DNA from: Myxococcus dinghuensis
GTDB lineage: Bacteria > Myxococcota > Myxococcia > Myxococcales > Myxococcaceae
Length of the DNA: 64,000 bases
Direction: 5' to 3'
NCBI RefSeq assembly: GCF_024198235.1
Contig: NZ_JAKCFB010000014.1
Location: 124,001-188,000, forward strand
The translations under genes and the position numbers were made by a program. Positions 60,115 to 64,000 of this stretch are shown one piece after another (position 1 is the first letter of the stretch; every line of letters starts with the position of its first letter). The notes below the pieces were generated by a model, which had not been told where the DNA came from, searched no databases, and saw only the letters and a list, made by a program, of their open reading frames with translations.

Positions 60115-61617
60115 ATGGCGACACCGCAGAAGAAGGCCGCGAAGAAGAAGCCCCACATCCTCGTCATCTTCGGTGACGACATCGGCTACTGGAACGTGAG
60201 CGCCTACAACCTGGGGGTCATGGGCTATCGCACGCCCCACATCGACCGGCTGGCGAAGGAAGGCGCGCTGCTCACCGACTACTACGCGCAACAGAGCTGC
60301 ACGGCGGGGCGCGCGGCCTTCATCACCGGCCAGTGCCCGTTCCGCACCGGCCTCACCAAGGTGGGCATGCCGGGCGCGGACGTGGGCCTCCAGCGCGAGG
60401 ACCCCACCATCGCGGACCTGCTCAAGGCCCAGGGCTACCTGACGGCCCAGTTCGGCAAGAACCACCTGGGCGACCGCGACGAGTTCCTGCCCACCGTGCA
60501 CGGCTTCGACGAGTTCTTCGGCAACCTCTACCACCTCAACGCGGAGGAGGAGCCGGAGAACCCGGACTATCCCAAGGACCCGGCGTTCCGGAAGCGCTTC
60601 GGGCCGCGCGGCGTGCTGCGCTGCAAGTCGGACGGGCACGGCGGGCAGGAGGTGGAGGACACCGGCCCCCTGACGAAGAAGCGCATGGAGACGGTGGACG
60701 AGGAGTTCCTGGCCGCCGCGTGCGAGTACCTGGAGCGCGCGAAGCAGTCGGACCAGCCCTTCTTCATGTGGTTCAACACCACGCGCATGCACATCCACAC
60801 GCACCTGAAGAAGGAGTCCCAGGGCAAGACGGGCCTGGGGCTGTATCCGGATGGCATGGTCGAGCACGACGGGCACGTCGGCAAGCTGCTCGACAAGCTG
60901 GAGGAGCTGGGGCTCGCCGGGGACACGCTGGTCGTCTACACCACGGACAACGGCGCGATGACCTGCATGTGGCCGGACGGCGGCATGACGCCGTTCCGCG
61001 GCGAGAAGGACACCAACTGGGAGGGCGCCTTCCGCGCGCCCTGCCTGGTGCGCTGGCCCGGCGTCATCCCTCCGGGCACCGTCATCAACGACCTCTTCTC
61101 CTCCGAGGACTGGCTGCCCACGCTGCTGGCGGCGGCGGGCAACCCCGACGTCGTGGAGGAGCTGAAGGCCGGCTGCGAGGCCAACGGCAAGCGGTTCAAG
61201 GTCCACCTGGACGGGTACGACCAGCGGGAGCTGCTGTCCGGCAAGGGCGAGAGCGCGCGCAAGGAGTTCTTCTACTTCGGCGACGACGGCGAGCTGGTCG
61301 CGGTGCGCTACCAGCGCATGAAGCTCGTCTTCGCGGAGCAGAACGCGAAGGGCATCGAGGCCTGGGGTGAGCCCTTCACCTTCCGTCGCGCGCCCCTGGC
61401 CTTCGACCTGCGCGCCGACCCGCTGGAGCGCTCGCAGGACGCCGTGGGCTACCAGACGTGGCTCATCGACCACGCCTTCTACTTCGTCCCGGCCCAGCAG
61501 GCCGTGGCGCGCTTCCTGTCCACCTTCCGCGAGTTCCCGCCCCGGCAGCGGCCCTCCAGCTTCTCCGTGGACCAGGTCGTGGAGAAGCTCGAGAGCGCGC
61601 CCTCCGGCATGCACTGA
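60115..61617 (+). CDS. type I sulfatase (arylsulfatase family)
   Basis: A 500-residue alkaline-phosphatase-fold sulfatase. The metal site is in VIFGDDIGYWNVSAYN, and the active-site Cys lies in QQSCTAGRAAF (CxAxR form), which a formylglycine-generating enzyme would modify. Further motifs: FGKNHLGD, NTTRMHIHTHL and YTTDNGAM. There is no signal peptide, so it would act in the cytoplasm unless exported otherwise. Natural sulfate esters unknown. ATG 60115 has AGGGGGA upstream. No maturase gene is visible nearby. Confidence 0.93.
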   Translation: MATPQKKAAKKKPHILVIFGDDIGYWNVSAYNLGVMGYRTPHIDRLAKEGALLTDYYAQQSCTAGRAAFITGQCPFRTGLTKVGMPGADVGLQREDPTIADLLKAQGYLTAQFGKNHLGDRDEFLPTVHGFDEFFGNLYHLNAEEEPENPDYPKDPAFRKRFGPRGVLRCKSDGHGGQEVEDTGPLTKKRMETVDEEFLAAACEYLERAKQSDQPFFMWFNTTRMHIHTHLKKESQGKTGLGLYPDGMVEHDGHVGKLLDKLEELGLAGDTLVVYTTDNGAMTCMWPDGGMTPFRGEKDTNWEGAFRAPCLVRWPGVIPPGTVINDLFSSEDWLPTLLAAAGNPDVVEELKAGCEANGKRFKVHLDGYDQRELLSGKGESARKEFFYFGDDGELVAVRYQRMKLVFAEQNAKGIEAWGEPFTFRRAPLAFDLRADPLERSQDAVGYQTWLIDHAFYFVPAQQAVARFLSTFREFPPRQRPSSFSVDQVVEKLESAPSGMH

Positions 61618-61629
61618 CGCCCGCGCGCC

Positions 61630-61660
61630 GGGGCCCACCTTCCGTCCAGGGGTGGGCCCC
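61630..61660. terminator. bidirectional terminator between the sulfatase and receiver genes
   Basis: GGGGCCCACC (61630-61639) and GGTGGGCCCC (61651-61660) form a perfect 10-base stem with an 11-base loop between convergent genes. No strong T-run on either side. Confidence 0.65.
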
Positions 61661-61668
61661 TCGCGGGC

Positions 61669-62067
61669 TCAGGCGTAGCGGGTGAGGGGGTCGCCGCCGG
61701 CCGCCGAGTGGCGGGCCACCATGCCCAGCAACTGCTCCAGCTCCACGGGCTTGCGCAGCGCGCCCGAGACGCGGCGCGAGGACGCCTCGCGCGGGCTCAC
61801 GCCCTGCCCCGACACGACCACCACGGGGATGGACGCCAGCTCCGCGTCGGCGAGCAGCTGGTCGCGCAGCGCCCACCCGTCCATGCCCGGCATCACCAGG
61901 TCGAGCAGGATGACCGAGGGGCGCAGCCCCTGCTCCAGGAGCGCCATCGCCGCGCGCGCGCCCCGGGCCGTCACCGCCTCGTGGCCCTCCAGCTCCAGGA
62001 TGTCCGTGAAGGCCAGGAGGATGTCCGGGTCATCGTCAACCACCAGTACACAGTTCGGGGGCGTCAT
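61669..62067 (-). CDS. single-domain response regulator
   Basis: A 132-residue CheY-like receiver: acidic pocket in VVDDDPD, phospho-Asp in ILLDLVMPGMDG, Ser in VVVSGQG and Lys in ALRKPVELE. ATG 62065-62067. No output domain and no histidine kinase adjacent. A sister of the receiver at 29048 only in general fold. Confidence 0.92.
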   Translation of the reverse strand: MTPPNCVLVVDDDPDILLAFTDILELEGHEAVTARGARAAMALLEQGLRPSVILLDLVMPGMDGWALRDQLLADAELASIPVVVVSGQGVSPREASSRRVSGALRKPVELEQLLGMVARHSAAGGDPLTRYA

Positions 62068-62264
62068 GCGGGGGCCTCTTGTATGGGAGGTGACAAGGTG
62101 GGGATGCGGGAGGGTCTCCGGCCATCGCCCCGGCGTACGAGGCAACGTCCAGGCGCGCCGTCACGTCCCGCGCCCCCGGTGGAGCCAGCACACACCCGCA
62201 CGGAAAATGTGCCCCGCCCCCCGCCAACCATGCGAGAAGCTCGCGCGGACGGCAGGAGGATGTC

Positions 62265-63026
62265 ATGGCGGAGATGAGCTACCGGACGGCGTTGGTGACG
62301 GGCGCGTCGAGCGGGCTGGGACGGGGGCTGGCGCTGTGGCTGGCGCGGCGGGGCCTGCGCGTGTTCGCCGCCGGACGGCGCGTCACCCACCTCCAGGCGC
62401 TCGCCGCCGAGGCCCAGGCCGCGGGTGTCACGGTGGAGCCGGTGGAGCTGGACGTCGCGCGCGCGGACGCCACCCTGGAGCGCCTGCGCGAGCTGGATTC
62501 GGAGTGCGGCGGGCTGGACCTGGTGGTGGCCAACGCGGGCGTGGGCGGCGTCACCAACGGGCGCCGCATGGACTGGGACAAGGTGCGCTCCATCATCGAC
62601 ACCAACGTCACCGGCGCCACCGCCACGCTGAGCGCGGTGCTGCCGCAGATGGTGGAGCGGCGGCGGGGCCACGTCGTCGGCATCTCCAGCCTCGCGGCCC
62701 ACCGGGGGCTGGCGGGGCACGCGGCCTACTCCGCGTCGAAGGCGTTCCTGGCCACCTTCCTGGAGAGCCTGCGCGTGGACCTGGCGGGCACCGGCGTGCG
62801 CGTCACCACCATCTTCCCCGGCTTCGTGAAGAGCGAGATGACGGCGAAGAACGACTTCCCCATGCCCTTCCTCATGGAGACGGAGGCCGCCGTGGAGCTG
62901 ATGGGCTCCGGCATCCTCCGCGGCGAGACGGAGCTGTCCTTCCCCTGGCAGCTCGCCCTGCCCTCGCGGCTGGCGAAGGTGCTGCCCAACCCCCTCTTCG
63001 ACGTGGCCGCGCGCCGGCTGCGCTGA
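62265..63026 (+). CDS. SDR-family oxidoreductase
   Basis: A 253-residue classical SDR: TGASSGLGRGLA cofactor site, NAGVGG, catalytic Ser in GISSLAA, YSASK with Tyr and Lys, and a PGFVKSEM segment. RBS CAGGAGGA about six bases before the ATG. Followed 28 bases later by pyrF, so possibly cotranscribed; substrate unknown. Confidence 0.92.
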   Translation: MAEMSYRTALVTGASSGLGRGLALWLARRGLRVFAAGRRVTHLQALAAEAQAAGVTVEPVELDVARADATLERLRELDSECGGLDLVVANAGVGGVTNGRRMDWDKVRSIIDTNVTGATATLSAVLPQMVERRRGHVVGISSLAAHRGLAGHAAYSASKAFLATFLESLRVDLAGTGVRVTTIFPGFVKSEMTAKNDFPMPFLMETEAAVELMGSGILRGETELSFPWQLALPSRLAKVLPNPLFDVAARRLR

Positions 63027-63054
63027 AGTCCTCCCACCCCAAGGAGATGGACCG

Positions 63055-63909
63055 GTGACGACCCCACAGTCCTTTGCCCAGCGCTTCGCCCTGCTCGCGG
63101 ACGCGCGCTCCCCGTTCTGCCTCGGCGTGGACCCGTCGAAGGAGCTGCTCCAGCGCTGGGGGCTCGCGGACACCGCGCGGGGCCTGGCGGACTTCTGCGA
63201 CCGCGTGGTGGAGGCGGCCGGCGAGCGCGTGGCGGTGGTGAAGCCGCAGAGCGCCTTCTTCGAGCGCCACGGCCCCGAGGGCCTCGTCGTGCTCCAGTCG
63301 CTGATGAAGCGCTTCAAGGCCGCGGGCACCCTCACCCTGCTGGACGTGAAGCGCGGCGACATCGGCTCCACCATGGACGCCTACGCGGAGTCCCTCTTCG
63401 GCCCCGACAGCGCCTACGCGGCGGACGCCGCCACCTTCACCGCGTACCTGGGCCTGGGCGCGCTGGCCAAGACGATCGAGCGGGCGCGCGCGTCCGGCGC
63501 GTGCGCCTTCGTCGTGGTGCGCTCGTCCAACCCGGAGGGCACGTCGCTGCAGAACGCCCGGAGCGCGGACGGCCGCACGGTGGCCGAGGCGCTGGCGGAC
63601 GGGATGCGCGAGCTGAACGAGAAGGCCGGCCCGGGCGTGCTGCCCGCGGGCGCGGTGATGGGCGCCACGCTGCCCGCGTCGGACCAGGGCGTGGTGGAGC
63701 GGCTGGGTGGCGCGCTGATGCTGACGCCGGGCATCGGCGCGCAGGGCGCGGGCTTCGACGACCTGAAGCGACTGTTCGCCGGCCGCGAGGCCCAGGTCAT
63801 CCCCACCGCCACCCGCTCCGTCCTGGAGGCGGGCCCGGACGTCGCCTCGCTGCGACAGGCGCTGGAGCGCCACCAGGCCCCCGCGCGAGACCTCCGCGCC
63901 GGGCGCTGA
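63055..63909 (+). CDS. pyrF: orotidine 5'-phosphate decarboxylase (type 2)
   Basis: A 284-residue OMP decarboxylase, the last step of UMP synthesis. The catalytic Lys-Asp array LLDVKRGDIGST is present, with FCLGVDPSKELL at the N-terminus, VVRSSNPEGT and TPGIGAQGAGFDD near the phosphate site. The length and the DPS start match the longer type 2 family of actinobacteria and deltaproteobacteria. GTG 63055 has AAGGAG upstream. Confidence 0.95.
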   Translation: MTTPQSFAQRFALLADARSPFCLGVDPSKELLQRWGLADTARGLADFCDRVVEAAGERVAVVKPQSAFFERHGPEGLVVLQSLMKRFKAAGTLTLLDVKRGDIGSTMDAYAESLFGPDSAYAADAATFTAYLGLGALAKTIERARASGACAFVVVRSSNPEGTSLQNARSADGRTVAEALADGMRELNEKAGPGVLPAGAVMGATLPASDQGVVERLGGALMLTPGIGAQGAGFDDLKRLFAGREAQVIPTATRSVLEAGPDVASLRQALERHQAPARDLRAGR

Positions 63910-63914
63910 AACGA

Positions 63915-63956
63915 CCGGGCCCCGCCACCTCCCGGACGGAGAGGCGTGGGGCCCGG
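63915..63956. terminator. terminator after pyrF
   Basis: CCGGGCCCC (63915-63923) pairs with GGGGCCCGG (63948-63956), extended by GCC/GGC with a two-base bulge, six bases after the pyrF stop. It probably also ends the convergent gene at the window edge. Confidence 0.6.
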
Positions 63957-63980
63957 AGGCGTGGCGCATGGCGATGGGGG

Positions 63981-64000
63981 CTACTGCGCGCCCATCATGA
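63981..64000 (-). CDS. probable 3' end of a convergent gene (fragment)
   Basis: On the minus strand the last 20 bases read in one frame MMGAQ and TAG (stop at 63981-63983), just before the bidirectional hairpin at 63915-63956. This fits the end of a convergent gene that extends out of the window. Too short to identify. Confidence 0.3.

Noticed and set aside
1..64000. tRNA, rRNA, insertion sequences or prophage genes
   Set aside because: No tRNA cloverleaf, rRNA segment, transposase or phage structural gene was recognised. A tRNAscan and an IS search would confirm this.

Overview
The window is high-GC DNA with dense, GC-biased coding. Gene content points to a myxobacterium, most likely of the Myxococcaceae: an RpoH-type sigma factor, a kinase-ATPase-TPR signalling giant, a V4R/sigma-54 activator, orphan receiver proteins, a large chemoreceptor, many secreted or lipid-anchored small proteins and long repeat-rich proteins. 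This assignment is inferred from gene style; no rRNA, tRNA, insertion sequence, prophage or CRISPR array was seen.

Layout. 0-17 kb: end of a ketosynthase gene, a lipoprotein, an RpoH-family sigma factor divergent from a DEAD-box helicase with three C-terminal RNA-binding modules, a 104-bp tandem repeat, an XRE regulator, glutamate dehydrogenase, threonine dehydratase, a secreted gluzincin-type protease and a 2016-residue protein dominated by more than 50 copies of a QPEWS-type motif. 17-29 kb: YceI protein, Tat-exported LigB-type dioxygenase, V4R/sigma-54 activator, degenerate rhomboid, thiolase coupled to a small Cys protein, DsbA-fold isomerase, an approximately 86-bp tandem repeat and a Ser/Thr kinase-ATPase-TPR protein. 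29-37 kb: receiver protein, then a tight purine-ring catabolic operon (flavoprotein - allantoinase - allantoicase - OHCU decarboxylase - HIU hydrolase), followed by P5C dehydrogenase and an aldose epimerase. 37-38 kb: an AT-richer island with a small Cys-rich lipoprotein and apparent gene debris. 38-43 kb: LysR regulator divergent from an acyl-CoA dehydrogenase - kinase-like - phosphatase - SDR operon. 43-47 kb: AraC-sensor remnant, W-rich FG-GAP protein, Ada-like methyltransferase and two tandem secreted six-cysteine peptides with defensin/scorpion-toxin cysteine spacing. 47-64 kb: GST, metX behind a Met-rich leader and attenuator, RCK-type channel-like protein, tatC (with a large insertion) and tatB, MFS transporter, chemoreceptor, deacetylase, AsmA-like protein, ThrE exporter, sulfatase, receiver protein, SDR and pyrF.

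How genes work together. The operon at 29.5-34.2 kb covers every step from 5-hydroxyisourate to ureidoglycolate plus urea but has no recognisable uricase, so its first gene, a two-Rossmann flavoprotein, is the candidate urate-oxidising enzyme. The operon at 39.0-42.8 kb pairs an acyl-CoA dehydrogenase with an APH-fold kinase, as in ACAD10/11 and the levulinate (Lva) route, and suggests catabolism of 4-hydroxyacyl-CoA through a phosphorylated intermediate. TatB/TatC would export the Tat-signal protein at 17.6 kb.

The most novel items are the paired CS-alpha-beta-like peptides (45.97-46.52 kb), the Met attenuator ahead of metX (47.43-47.61 kb), the uricase-less urate operon, the giant QPEWS-repeat protein and the TatC with about 150 extra periplasmic residues.
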